From Ctenosaura bakeri (lineage: Eukaryota; Chordata; Lepidosauria; Squamata; Iguanidae): a stretch of 64,000 nt of DNA. Below, in pieces: positions 1 through 10,404 of the stretch. Position 1 is the stretch's first letter. Each line of letters starts with the position of its first letter. Position numbers and translations under genes: made by a program. The stretch covers positions 62,001 to 126,000 of the forward strand of contig CAOLHI010001853.1 in NCBI GenBank assembly GCA_948474755.1, in the 5' to 3' direction. The notes under the pieces were generated by a model. It worked only from the letters and a program-made list of their open reading frames with translations. It was not told the DNA's origin and searched no databases.

Positions 1-402
1 CACACCCCAGCTTTAACTCAGGTGGAATCTCCTGTGGATAGCAGAACCTATAAAATCTGCTGGGGGGAGGGTCTGTTTAAAGAAGAGAAGCCTAGAGGCT
101 TCCTCATACTTAGTATGGGTAAGAAGATCCTTCATGGTTTCTCATGGCATCTCACTAAGAGGAATTTAAGAAATGGCACAGATAAACATTTATATTCTCA
201 AAAGCAGACTGAATTAGAGTAACTGCTGGTTGCCAGAGCTTCGACCTGCCATTTTCATTGCATTGCCTCTTTTCAGTAGTCACAGGCATTTCATGCAGTC
301 AGGAGACTGATTTAATCCAGATTCAGGTGGCCACGTTTTTACTCCTTGTAGTATTTCTTAAAGCCAACTTATGCCTGAGAGCAATGGGCAATCTCACTCC
401 CA
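1..402. other. intergenic, no gene seen
   Basis: Unique-looking AT-rich sequence. The short open frames show no recognisable domain. Nothing else supported here. Confidence 0.5.
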
Positions 403-582
403 GGCCATTTCCGCACGAGTCTGTTACAGTGCAATGATTCCACTTTCAACCTCCTATGGAATCCTGGGGTTTGCAGTTTTGGGAGGAGCCGGTCAGCACC
501 TCCCGAAACTGCAAACCCCAGGATTCCATAGCAAGTTGAAAGTGGAATCATTGCACTGTAACAGACTCGTGCGGAAATGGCC
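403..582. mobile_element. palindromic MITE, copy A
   Basis: A nearly perfect 180-bp palindrome. The left arm starts GGCCATTTCCGCACGAGTCT and the right arm ends with its reverse complement (GTGCGGAAATGGCC). The arms share the family words GATTCCACTTTCAACCTCC and AATCCTGGGGTTTGCAGTTT. The trinucleotide CCA flanks both ends (400-402 and 583-585), which fits a 3-bp target duplication. There is no coding capacity; the open frames here on both strands simply mirror each other because of the palindrome. Confidence 0.9.
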
Positions 583-1777
583 CCAGTGTTGTTTCCAGAG
601 CAGACGATGGTAGCGAGTTGAATGGACACCAGCTCATGCTATCATGGATATTAGGTAAACAGTCCTCCTAGACATCTGTTGTTTGGTATATGTTAACAGG
701 AAAGGAATGAGGAGAAATATGGGGACCATAAGAGCATTTTAGCAAACTACATCTTTTTTAAAAAAAAAAAAATTTGGAAGTGTTCTTGTGTAGATCCAAG
801 AAATCACTACCAACTGCTTCTGAAAAAGAATGGAATGAATGGATTAAGAGGTGACAACAAAGATTAAAATCTGTCAAAATCCAAGGAAATATATTGCAAG
901 AACCTTTGCTTCTTTACACCAATCTGGAAGAGCCCGTAGTCAATTTTTTAAAAAAATATTATGATGCTTGGTGTTTTGTGTGGTTGAAAGAATGGATATT
1001 GCTTAGAGGTGAGTCAAGGTGCATGATGGATTTAAAAATCACTGTTAGAAAGGCTCTTCTCTGAGTATATAAGCAGAGACTTTTTTCCTAAGGTAATGTT
1101 GTCCACTTCTGCGCAGGAAGCCTTTCCCAGGAAACAATCAATTTAAAAATGGAGATGCTTTTTTTATGACAACCTTTTGTATTTTAAACAGGATACTTGA
1201 GAGTTTAAATCAAGTGAAATGTTTCTCAAGGAAGGCAAAGAGCTTAATTGTTTTGCTTGTACACAACTTAAGAACAGACTCAAGCAAGATAGGAGACATC
1301 TAGTCAAAGAGGCTCTAAAAAATAAATTTTATTTAGAATTGTGTAAAGATGATGATCACATAATCAAAAATTGTACAAGTGTCTTTTAAAATTAGTGACA
1401 GGGAATGAACCTATAATGTACTCATAATGTATTATTATAAGGTGGGCCCAAAATTTGGGGCATAATGTTCAAATGGAGATATGGGAGCAAAATGTGGTCT
1501 AAAGACATCATATTTACTTTATGTAGTAATTTTAAAGAAAACATGTATAAGTTGATGATGGTATCTAACCCCCAGTAAGTTGTCAAAAATGGCTAGGAAT
1601 GTCTCAAATCAATGTTGGGGATATCAGATGGGCTCCTTTTTCCATATGTGGCAAAAAGATTTATATGTTAATTGAAAAAAAAAATTAAAATTGGATTTTG
1701 TAACGTCACTAGAAATATTTTTGCCAGGTATCATGGATTAAGAACTGGATAGTTAATATGGACTAATTCTTCACTGT
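583..1777. other. intergenic AT-rich sequence
   Basis: No gene, no recognisable repeat and no long open frame. Homopolymer A and T runs occur near 750-775 and 1675-1690. Confidence 0.5.
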
Positions 1778-1922
1778 GGCCATTTCCGCACTAGACTGTT
1801 ATAGTGCTGTTATTCCACTTTCAACATCCTCAAAGACCCCTCCATGAACTGCAAACCCCAGGATTCCATAGGATGTTGAAAGTGGAATGATAGCACTATA
1901 ACAGTCTAGTGCGGAAATGGCC
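1778..1922. mobile_element. palindromic MITE, copy B
   Basis: Terminal inverted repeats GGCCATTTCCGCACTAGACT and its complement enclose 145 bp. The arms are about 60 bp each and the centre is shortened. TGT flanks the element on both sides (1775-1777, 1923-1925), a 3-bp target duplication. Confidence 0.9.
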
Positions 1923-2946
1923 TGTATGAGAACAATTGCAACAATGTTTCCGCAAACAAAGCACAGAAGAAGGTTGTTAAGGTTGCTGAGTTACCACAAA
2001 CTGCCAAACTAAAGTTTTAAAGGATAAGCCAATTGAATATTTTTAAAAAAGATTAGAAAGTATTCATTGACTTTTTTTGAGTCATAAGAAATCTAATGAT
2101 GCAAGAATTTGTGGCTACAGTTGCTAGTAATTCTAATACAGATGCTTAGTTGAATTTGAAATGGTAGAATGATATAATTTTTAATTTCCCCCCCTTTTTT
2201 AAATTACAGTTTGCCTTGGATGATCTGACTCCATTTATGTTTTAGTAAATTAGTGTCTATAGTTAGTAATGGCTAGTGTATTAGTTTAGTGTGTTAGTAT
2301 TGTATTCTTTAGTTTTTTCATTTTTTTCTTTTTTCCATTTTCTTTTTCTGAATTTATATCTCTTTGTGAATTAGACTGTATCCTTTAAAAAGCAATAAAA
2401 CAAATGGTTAAAATATTAAAAACCAGTTAAAAATATAAACCATGAAAAATAATAACAACAAATAAAAGTCCAGCACATTAATACAGGCCTGTTTCTTGGT
2501 AGGTGCAAGTTGACTTGGGAAGAAGCCTCATGAAATACAGTTCAATTTCCTTCCAAGCAAGTCTGCCTACTATTGTGCTACACAAATGCAGTCCTACCTG
2601 GGAGCAAAGCCCTAGACAACTTACAGATTTACCCAAAGGGATTCTAAGTAAGCATGTACATTTTTTTAAAATGAACTTTGGAACCACACACTGATTTATT
2701 TTTCTGTTTTTCCCCCTTATACTAGACTCAATATCCTTACCACCCTTCAATACCACAAAACCTATCTCTGTACAAGGATAGTTCTAGATATGTTTTAACC
2801 ACCTCTCTGCCAAAGTTTATTTTTTTAAATAATGACTTAATGTTAAATTCCAGAATACCTGAAGAATTGTATCCCCCTGCCCCAAATAAGCCTGGCTCCG
2901 TTTTAAAGACCTGCAGGAGAGTACCACTGCCTTCAGAAATACATTA
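1923..2946. other. intergenic AT-rich sequence
   Basis: Pyrimidine and A-rich runs near 2180-2460. The overlapping open frames at about 2478-2756 have no known domain and look like chance. Confidence 0.45.
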
Positions 2947-3002
2947 GGGACATTTTGCACTGCACTGTTACAGTGCTATTATTCCACTTTTGACATCCTA
3001 TG

Positions 3003-4154
3003 TGTAACAAGCAGAAAAACCACCGCCCGTCAGTGCCGAGTGCGAAAGGCACACCTAGGCCTCGCACTCAAGGCCTGCCCAGCCTGACACTTCTTTGTGA
3101 TCAGACCTGAACAGCCAGGGAGATCTCCGAATCAAGCCAGGGCCAGGAACGGGTCTGCCTCAGTTCTCCCTCTCTGAGAATGCAGTCCCTTCCTCACTCT
3201 TGTCCCCCCTTGGCTTCTTCCTTTCAGGACTCTCCCCCTTTACTGCCTTCCCTAAATCTGCCCTTCTCCCAGATGTAAGGATCAGCAGTGATTTATATAT
3301 TTTCCAAGACTGTGGTACTGTTGGCACTTAGGTCAAGATGATATTATTGGTAGCGTGTAGATTCCAGGATGCAGAATGAGACTCTGGGAGACTGTTTTAA
3401 GGAACACAGAACTTCAAACATTTATTGTGTTATAGATCAGAGATAGAGACCCACGGATTTAGGAAAATCGTTTTATTGTAGCCGGCACAATGTCTCAGTG
3501 GGATCGTTCCCAAAAGTCTGAGCCCGCCCCTTCATATTCACAATGATTTATACATTTTCAAGTACAATCATCACATGCTCAAGAAAAGGAAACAGAGCAA
3601 GAAGAAAACAGATCTGTTGTACGTAGGTTCCAACCAGTGTCTACATATGTTGCAAATCTTCTGTAGCGAAGCCAAAAGCTAGCGAGCCGAGCTGAACCGA
3701 TAACATTCCGTTATACAAGGTTCCATTGTAGTCCCATAGTTCTTTACAAACTCAGAGATAAATAACTGTTTTTCCTTCACACCCAGAGGTCATCTAGGCT
3801 GACCCACCACAATTGTAAGACTGTTGCTTTAAATGTGTTTTGTATCTAAATGTTTATAAACAGCACACCATTTCTCTCTCTCCCTCTTTCAATTCATTCA
3901 CTATCTCTTGTATACCCAATTTCTCAGTTCTCTCTCCCACACAGCTCTTCAAATCTCCAACCCCTCCCAAACACACCACAAATCACACTCCTCTTCAAAC
4001 ACACCCCAGACTGTTAAAAACTGTTATTTTCCTCTTCCCACCGGCCCCTCCCCTGGGCTATCCAAGGGTCCATTTCACCAGCCAATCAATTTAAACATTC
4101 TCAGTTGCCAAGGAGGCTCTGTTGTCAAGGCCCCCTCCCATCAGGTTCGTCACG
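3003..4154 (-). mobile_element. solo LTR (endogenous-retrovirus type), nested in a MITE
   Basis: An 1152-bp block lies between two copies of CTATG (2998-3002 and 4155-4159). Its ends are inverted: plus-strand start TGTAAC and end GTCACG, close to the usual TG...CA (last base changed). Read on the minus strand it has a TATA-like TATAAAT (complement of 3546-3552) and, about 70 bp downstream, the polyadenylation signal AATAAA (complement of 3472-3477), with a second AATAAA at 3421-3426. This gives a U3-R-U5 order on the minus strand. No internal gag, pol or env sequence is attached, so it is a solo LTR left by LTR-LTR recombination. Open frames inside are not genes. Confidence 0.85.
3421..3477 (-). 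promoter_or_regulatory. polyadenylation signals of the solo LTR
   Basis: Two AATAAA hexamers on the minus strand, at 3472-3477 and 3421-3426, downstream of the LTR TATA-like box. They set the LTR's orientation. Confidence 0.6.
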
Positions 4155-4289
4155 CTATGGAATCCTGGGGTTTGCAGTTTAGGGAGGGGCCTTTGAGGCC
4201 CCTCCCTAAACTGCAAATCCCAGGATTCCATAGGAAGTTGAAAGTGGAATAACAGCACTATAACAGTGCAGTGCAGAAAGACCCTAGGT

Positions 4290-4615
4290 GAGGATGTAGA
4301 ACAGAGGCTTCTTGGTGGCTGCTGCTAGATGATGGAATGCTCATCCCAGAGAGATTAGGTTATCTCCCTTCCACCAGCAAGGAAAGATCTTTTTGTTCAG
4401 GCAGGCCTTGAACAAATAACTGGGTCTAAATGGACATGCCAAACTTTTACTGTTTAATGTATTTATTAAGGTGGTGTTTTAATAGTGGTTTTAAATTAAT
4501 ATGTAATTTTATATTTATAATCCAGTGTGTTTTATTCAGTTTTTAAATAAGCTGTAAATTGCCATGCACGCCAACTTTGAAGGCAAAGTACAAATAAAAA
4601 GTAAAATAAAAGGCA
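4290..4615 (+). mobile_element. LINE 3' fragment (L2/CR1-like)
   Basis: The start has a decayed version of the terminal coding motif of L2/CR1-type reverse transcriptases (a TGGAATGC ... AGAGATTAGG ... CTTTTTGTTCAGGCAGGCC series, equivalent to W-N-x-L and F-R-x-x-L/K motifs). An AT-rich 3' tail with AATAAA words follows. It is 5'-truncated, as usual for LINE copies, and directly adjoins MITE copy C. Confidence 0.6.
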
Positions 4616-5449
4616 ATAAATATGTGCATATAGCATGTCTTTCCAATAATTTCTTTCCTTTAGCGAGCTAAAAGGTAATGCATCAGTGTTATTGAACATG
4701 ACCACAAACGTATGCTTTTTTCCTGGGTGTGCATTTGTATGCATGAAGAGCAGGTGGAAAACAGTATATACAAATGCCTGTGTAGTCTGGTATGGTAGCT
4801 ATATGTCCCAGGCTGCCCTAAGAACTTGAACATAACTAATAACCTGGAAATAACCATGCTGAAATGCTTGATGTGTCATTCTTGTCTCCTTTTAGCTATC
4901 CAGAGTCAACGACAGAAGGCGGCATCCCTTTGGGAAGATGTGCTGCCATGTTACCTTTGTGTCTGAAAGTGATTGACTGCAAGAGTTCAAATAAGTTATA
5001 ATACAGACATTATTTGTGGGAGTGTGGCAAGGATTTGTGACTTTCAATAAATTAGAAACACAGAATCTTGTGAATGATCTTGCGGGTGGAAGTCAAAAAA
5101 AGGGGTAGGGAGGGGAAAAGAAGAAAACAAGAGAACTCTGCCTTGAGAATACAGGCCGCACCAGTCAAAGTGCTGTAAAGAATTAAGCCAAACCAGAAAG
5201 ACAGAAGACCAGACAGATAAAAAGGCCTCACTATCTCACATCAATTTTCAGAGCTGGCTCATAAATCAAAGAAAGCATACCACAGGCCCCATTATTTAGG
5301 ACTAGGATAGGCGGCTGTTGCTTTGATGGTTGCAGCATATATGCAAAGCAAAAAATTGGGCTGGTAAAAATGATGCGTATTGGCATGTTTATGTATCTAT
5401 GTTTGTCTTTATTTATTTGTATGTCATCTTTCTCCAAAAGTGGGACTCA
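4616..5449. other. intergenic, no gene seen
   Basis: Unique-looking sequence. Short open frames at 4532-4857 and 5231-5437 have no recognisable domain. Confidence 0.45.
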
Positions 5450-5654
5450 GGTCATTTCCCCACTACACTGTTATAGTGCTATTATTCCACAGTCAACATC
5501 CAATGGAATCCTGGGCTTTGCAGTTTAGGGAGGGGCATTTAGAATTCTCAGCCAGAGAGCTCTTTGGCTTCAGTAAGCGACAAACCCCAGAATTCCACAG
5601 GATGTTGGGGAAAGTGGAATAATAGCACTATAACAACGCAGTGTGGAAACAGCC
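5450..5654. mobile_element. palindromic MITE, copy D (long, asymmetric core)
   Basis: Ends GGTCATTTCCCCAC and GTGTGGAAACAGCC, with TCA on both sides (5447-5449, 5655-5657). Between the arms is an asymmetric core containing GAATTCTCAGCCAGAGAGCT, shared in inverted orientation with copy F. Confidence 0.9.
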
Positions 5655-5699
5655 TCAAGTTGGCTTCTAGAAACAGTCATTTTTTTAAAAAGTTCACAA

Positions 5700-6262
5700 T
5701 AAAATTTAAAAACAGTTAAAATTACCACACAGAACAGCATAGAATCAATTTAAAAACATACAATTTTTTTAAAAGATATATAAAACTTCCCAATAAGAAG
5801 TTCTTCTGTTTATACATTAAAAGCCTGTTTAAACAAAAAACATCTTTGCCTTCCTATGAAAGAAAAGTAGGGAGGAACCCATCTTGGCCTTCACAGAGTT
5901 CCAGAGGGTGGGAGCAGCCACAGAGACGACTCTCTCCCATGTCCTCACCAGGCAAGCCTAGGACAGCAGCAAGACCAAGAGAAAGTCTTCCCCAGCAGAT
6001 CTTAAAACTCTTGCATGTTTGAATGGGGAGATGAAGTATTTCAGATAGTCTGGACCTAAGTCTTACTGGGTTTCACAGGTTATGACCACCACTTTAAATT
6101 GTGCCCAGAAATGAACCAGTAGCCAGTGAAGGTGTTTAACAATGGAGTCATATACTCCCTGTAACTGGCCCTGGTCAGCATTCTGACTGCAGCACTTTGA
6201 ACCTGCTGAAGTTCCCAAATAGTTTCCAAAGACAGCTCCACACAGAGGCCCTTTCTACAACT
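5700..6262 (-). mobile_element. LINE remnant (L2/CR1-like reverse transcriptase C-terminus and 3' end)
   Basis: Minus-strand translation near 6110-6240 gives LQQVQSAAVRMLTRASYREY followed by TPLLNTF, the characteristic end of the reverse transcriptase domain in L2/CR1-clade LINEs (LQ-x-x-Q-N-x-A-A-R). Further along the minus strand, near 5820-5910, a degraded LWNSL-like and LFKQAF-like tail motif appears. An AT-rich 3' untranslated part runs to about 5700. The frame is broken and 5'-truncated. Confidence 0.75.
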
Positions 6263-6660
6263 TACCTTATCTAGGCGCTGGGGCGCGGGGATCATGCTAG
6301 CAGCTTCTTGCGAGAGGCTCTTGCATCCCCATTGATTCAGTTTTGCAGTTTTGCATCATGAGGGTTCCGCCTCTTCCTTCTGCAGCACAGCCGGGCATTT
6401 TCCCAGGCTGCGCTGTGGGAGGAAGTGCGAGCACCGCAGATCTGGAGGTTCCACACACACGGTAAGTGTGTGCGGGGCCCTAGAGCAATGCGTGATCATG
6501 CGACATTTTTGGCTACAAGTCGAAAATGAAATAGTTTGTGATTGGCGCCTGCTGGCCCAGGCAGCATTGCGCGATTGCAAGGACGTCGTCTGAAATGCTC
6601 CTCGCAATCGCGCGACGCTCCGGAGGCCCTTTCGCATGGCAAACGCCATGCGAAAAGTAC
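6263..6660. repeat. CpG-rich repeat block with two hairpins
   Basis: An isolated GC-rich island within AT-rich DNA. It contains hairpin 6568-6614 (arm GCGCGATTGC) and hairpin 6630-6655 (arm TTTCGCATGGC, almost no loop). Part of it (about 6375-6440) resembles 10090-10160, sharing a GCAGCCTG...CAGGCTG(C/T)GCTGTGG-type order, so it is probably a dispersed element. No coding function is supported. Confidence 0.5.
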
Positions 6661-7632
6661 TAGAGTGTGTTACAGTACAGAACAGTTGTGTGCACTGCAA
6701 ATGTTTTGCACTATTTAGAAACAAAATGGAACAGAATATTGTATAAGATTAGCTTTCTTAACCCCTCAAAAAAAGTTCCCATGCCTTTAAGCATCTTTAA
6801 GGTAAGCAGTAATTTGGCATGTGTAGTTCCTTTCTGTACAGGCGTAAACATCACTTGCTGTCTAGAGTGTGTTAATTAAATTGGGGTGGGGATGAGAGAG
6901 ACTTAGGTCAGGTAGGAAGACAAGTTGAGGTTCATTCTGGATTCAGTATGAATTCCAGGAAACATTAGCTGTCATTAAGATAAGAGCTTCACCAGCGAGT
7001 CAATGTCTCTGATCAAGAACATGGATTTGAAAATCGCTTCAGATGGGTAAGAACTGTAGAGAACATCTGTTTTGGGGGCATGAGAAATTGCTAAACTGAC
7101 ATAAAGAGTATTCAACCATATAACTCTTCTGGTCATCTTGACTTGATATTTTACAACCTTAACTGGAATATCCAGTCCCAGAAAACCTGATTTTCCAATG
7201 AAACAGAGTTCTTTGGCCTAAGGCACGTTCACAGAAGCCTATTACACAGTCAGAAATTTTTGCCATTAAGTATTATGTGACTACCATGACTTCTTCCTGG
7301 AGAGGGTTCTAAGGATAAAATTTGTGTGTATATGTTTAAAAAAACATAAAGCATCTGGGGGACATGTTATTCGTTTGAACTAGACGGTGTTGCTTTTTTA
7401 CAGTTCCTGCCCCACACAGTTCAGAGGCAAAAGAATACATTTGGTGGCAGGAAGTCTTAGGTCTGCATCTCATATTACCCATCTGTGCCTTAGGTAGATG
7501 TTGCAACATACAATTGGATAATTCACTATATGACACAGACACACATGTTCATGCCAGTCTGTCTCTGTCATGTCTCTGGGTCATTGACTCAATAACAATT
7601 GGGAGAGGGGAGGTGCATCTCTCTCTCTCTCT
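6661..7632. other. intergenic, no gene seen
   Basis: Unique-looking sequence, with a short CT-rich run (7616-7632) just before MITE copy E. Confidence 0.45.
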
Positions 7633-7769
7633 GGTCATTTCCACACTAGACTGTTATAGCACTATTATTCCACTTTCATCATCCTATGGAATCCTGGGGT
7701 TTGCAGTTTCAAGAGGGGCTTCTATGCTATAACACTATAGCACTATAACAGCCTAGTGTGAAAATGGCC
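7633..7769. mobile_element. palindromic MITE, copy E
   Basis: Ends GGTCATTTCCACACTAGACT and GTGTGAAAATGGCC. TCT flanks both sides (7630-7632, 7770-7772), inside a CT dinucleotide run, so the duplication is less informative here. The right arm is shortened, with a local CACTATAG repeat. Confidence 0.85.
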
Positions 7770-7794
7770 TCTCTCTCTCTCCTATTTTTCCTCT

Positions 7795-7990
7795 ATGTTT
7801 CTGATTTATGATGACCTTAAGGTGAATCTATCAAGGATTTTCTTGGCAAGATTTGTTCAGAGGAGGTTTGCCAAAGGGAGCTTTGAGGCTCAAAGAATTG
7901 TGACTTGCCCAAGGTCATCCAGTGGGTTTTCATGGCTGATGGGGATTCAGACACTGGTTCTTGGACTCCTAGTCCACTAAATCATGCTCC
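7795..7990 (-). mobile_element. tRNA-derived SINE with CORE/MIR-like body
   Basis: On the minus strand it reads ACTAGGAGTCC, then a B-box-like region, CATGAAAACCCACTGGATGA, CCTTGGGCAAGTCACA and TCTTGCCAAGAAAATCC. This is the same order as the SINEs at 11765, 27223 and 28284. It is diverged, and the 3' tail (near 7800) is degraded. Confidence 0.75.
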
Positions 7991-8246
7991 TCCCAGTAAA
8001 ACAAACTCTGTCATCATGTGGGAGATGTACGTGCCATGATGTCTTCTCTTACACCTGCATTGTTCCAGTTTTAAGGAGCAATGAAAATGCTATAAAATAG
8101 GACCATACTGTGGACTTCTCCAACTTGGCCTAGATCTCATGTCATTGGTGAAGGAACACACTCTGCCGTGGTTCCCATGCTGCTAATATCAGAAGAGAGG
8201 CCAAGTTACTAGATATGCTCTCACTCTATAAATAGACCAATATTAA

Positions 8247-8448
8247 GGGCCTTTCTGTACTACACTGTTATAGTGCTATTATTCTACTTTCAACATCCTG
8301 TGGAATGCTGGGGTTTGAAGTTTCCTGAGGCCAAAGAGCTCCCTGGCTGAGAATTCTAAAGGTCCTTCCCTAAACTGCAAATCCCAGGATTCCATAGGAT
8401 TTTGAAAGAGGAATAATAGTACTATAACAGTGTAGTGCAGAAAGGCCC
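8247..8448. mobile_element. palindromic MITE, copy F (long, asymmetric core)
   Basis: Ends GGGCCTTTCTGTACTACACT and AGTGCAGAAAGGCCC. The core contains CCAAAGAGCTCCCTGGCTGA and GAATTCTAAAGG, the reverse complement of copy D's core. The flanks TAA and ATA are not an exact 3-bp duplication. Confidence 0.85.
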
Positions 8449-9480
8449 ATAATCTCTTAATGTCCAGATGAACTGGGCCCATTTAAACACCTTTATTTTA
8501 CTTCCTTTATTTCATTTCATCTTATGATATGATATCCTGCGGGGGCTCTTCCTGTTGAAAGGGCAAGTGGTTACATCAAAGTAGAGAGTAAAAGGATATG
8601 GGATGTCAAGTTCATTTAAAAACTATCTTGTGCCGCTTATGGTATTTAATGCCTTTTTTTTTTTTTGTTATGTATCATACTGGATACTGAAACTGACATT
8701 CAAGTAAATGCCTAGAAAATTCCTAAATTTCAGTCTTTTGCTGGAAAGCAGTAAAAAGAAGAATGCAGACAATGTTTGCTGCAATATAACATTTCTTTGC
8801 TATCATTCATAAACTTGGGACTAACCTTCAAATATCCAGCAGCGTAAAACTGCATGTAGAATGCAGCAGCGTTTAAGGCATGTATCTGAATCAATTGTGC
8901 TGGCAGACTTGATCTACACCTAATTCTTGCATATTCATACTCCTCCTTACCCTCCCACCCTCATCCCCACACACATTCGAAAATTTAGCAGGCAGGTGTA
9001 TTTATTATGCAAATACCTCAATAGCCATGGTCATTTCTGTGTAATACAAATAACTACTCAGATTTCATGCCCTCAAGGCAAATGCATTTATGAGTAGCTG
9101 GCTGCAGTGTACTTGCTGAAAGCTCCACTCCACATATATTCCAGTAGATGCTGAAATTTTTAAGGATCTACTAAGTGTTTGGCTTGTGGTTCCAATCATT
9201 GCAGTGTGCCTGGGAGCAGCTTGGGTGATTCTCTCTGGAGCAAGCTTAAATGACTTATCATTGAATTTAAACTCTTACAAAAAAGTAGAAAAGGAGTAAG
9301 TCAATAAAACTGCAAGGGAGCAGTAAAGGCTGATATCAACATCTAAAATGATAGTGTTTCGGTCACAGTGTGATACTCACACATGTAAGTGTCTTAAATA
9401 ATAATGTCCCATCCCTCCATTAGCCTACTTGCTCTTGCTTCTCAAACTAACGTATGGATGTATTTTTAAATGCTTGTCCT
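8449..9480. other. non-repetitive block, possible conserved non-coding element
   Basis: No gene. About 8640-9250 has no recognised repeat and has a texture typical of conserved vertebrate non-coding elements: an octamer-type ATTATGCAAAT at 9014-9024, and many TAAT/ATTA words. Conservation could not be tested. Confidence 0.35.
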
Positions 9481-9859
9481 ACCTCCCATTCAGAGATTCC
9501 CAAAACAGCTGACAGCATTTAAACAACAATGTAATAGAAGCCACAAGAAAATAAATAAAGGCTGAAATGCTGCATTGGGATATGAACATCTATCACATAG
9601 CTTTCTTTGTAGGTATATCTCCCAACAAGCATCCACAGGTACCTCTGGAAATCCTTGGGAGGCCCTTACTGAATTCATCCTTGCAGCACACCCAGCAGCA
9701 GGAAAATAGCAGGATACATCCTTACTGATCTCCCTGTTCTCCAACAATAGGGAAATAACAATGTTGAGGAGGGAGGCTGCATTGATTACAAAGTAGATTG
9801 GGACAGATTTTGGCTGCTGTGTGGTTAGAACAGAATTCCAACCTCCACAGTTATCCAAA

Positions 9860-9903
9860 AGAGAGAGAGAGAGAGAGAGAGGGAGGGAGGGAGGGAGAGA
9901 GAG
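9860..9903. repeat. (GA)n/(GGGA)n microsatellite
   Basis: Run of GAGAGA followed by GGGAGGGA units. The leucine/serine-rich minus-strand open frame that crosses it is a low-complexity artefact. Confidence 0.95.
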
Positions 9904-9974
9904 ACTTTCTGCAGCAGCCTCCCATCCCACAATGGGGACAGGAGAAAGACAGGACTGCACCAATCCTTTTGCAT

Positions 9975-10370
9975 GATGTAATCGTGGTCTTATCCATCTC
10001 TTGTCCCTAGGTGATGCAAATCGTGGATTAAATCACTGATGGGTTTTCCCCATCAATGACATGCAATTGTGCCACAATCCCACACTTACCTGTCCTGCAG
10101 AAGCCCTGGAAGTGCAGCCTGTGAAAGTACCAGGCTGTGCTGTGGAAGGAAGCAGCGTGTCCATCGCTCTCTCTTCCACAGAGACCCAGTCCCGTGTGGA
10201 GGGGATTGCCCCCTCCCAGCAGAGCTGCTTCCGGGATTGCTACTGGAGGACCACACAAGAAAGTAGGGTGCAGAAAGGGCCAGAGAGAGAGAGAGAGAGA
10301 GAGAAGGAGAGAGAGACTTGCAATGGTCTGACTTACGTTGTCGTAATTCACCGACGGGATACCAGACACT
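9975..10370. repeat. moderately GC-rich repeat related to 6263-6660
   Basis: Sequence near 10090-10160 resembles the GC-rich block at 6375-6440. A (GA)n microsatellite lies at 10281-10317. Open frames in three phases cover it, but none has a known domain. Confidence 0.35.
10281..10317. repeat. (GA)n microsatellite
   Basis: GAGAGA run interrupted by AAGG. Confidence 0.95.
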
Positions 10371-10404
10371 TGTATACAGTGCTGTTCTTAGTTCTAAGAA
10401 CTGC

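Larger units (their letters stand above)
2947..4284. mobile_element. palindromic MITE, copy C, split by a solo LTR
   Basis: The left part (2947-3002) and right part (4155-4284) together make one family member, with ends GGGACATTTTGCAC and GTGCAGAAAGACCC. They are separated by an LTR flanked by the 5-bp duplication CTATG, which belongs to the MITE word CCTATGGAATCC. The outer flanks TTA and TAG do not match exactly, so the target duplication of this copy is uncertain. Confidence 0.85.

Noticed and set aside
371..629. Similar open frames on both strands
   Set aside because: They mirror each other because the underlying sequence is a palindromic MITE.
3840..4252. Pro/Thr/Ser-rich plus-strand open frames
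   Set aside because: They lie antisense within the solo LTR and run into the MITE arm.
9490..9963. 157-residue minus-strand open frame
   Set aside because: Its Leu/Ser-rich part is the (GA)n microsatellite in translation; the rest has no known domain.
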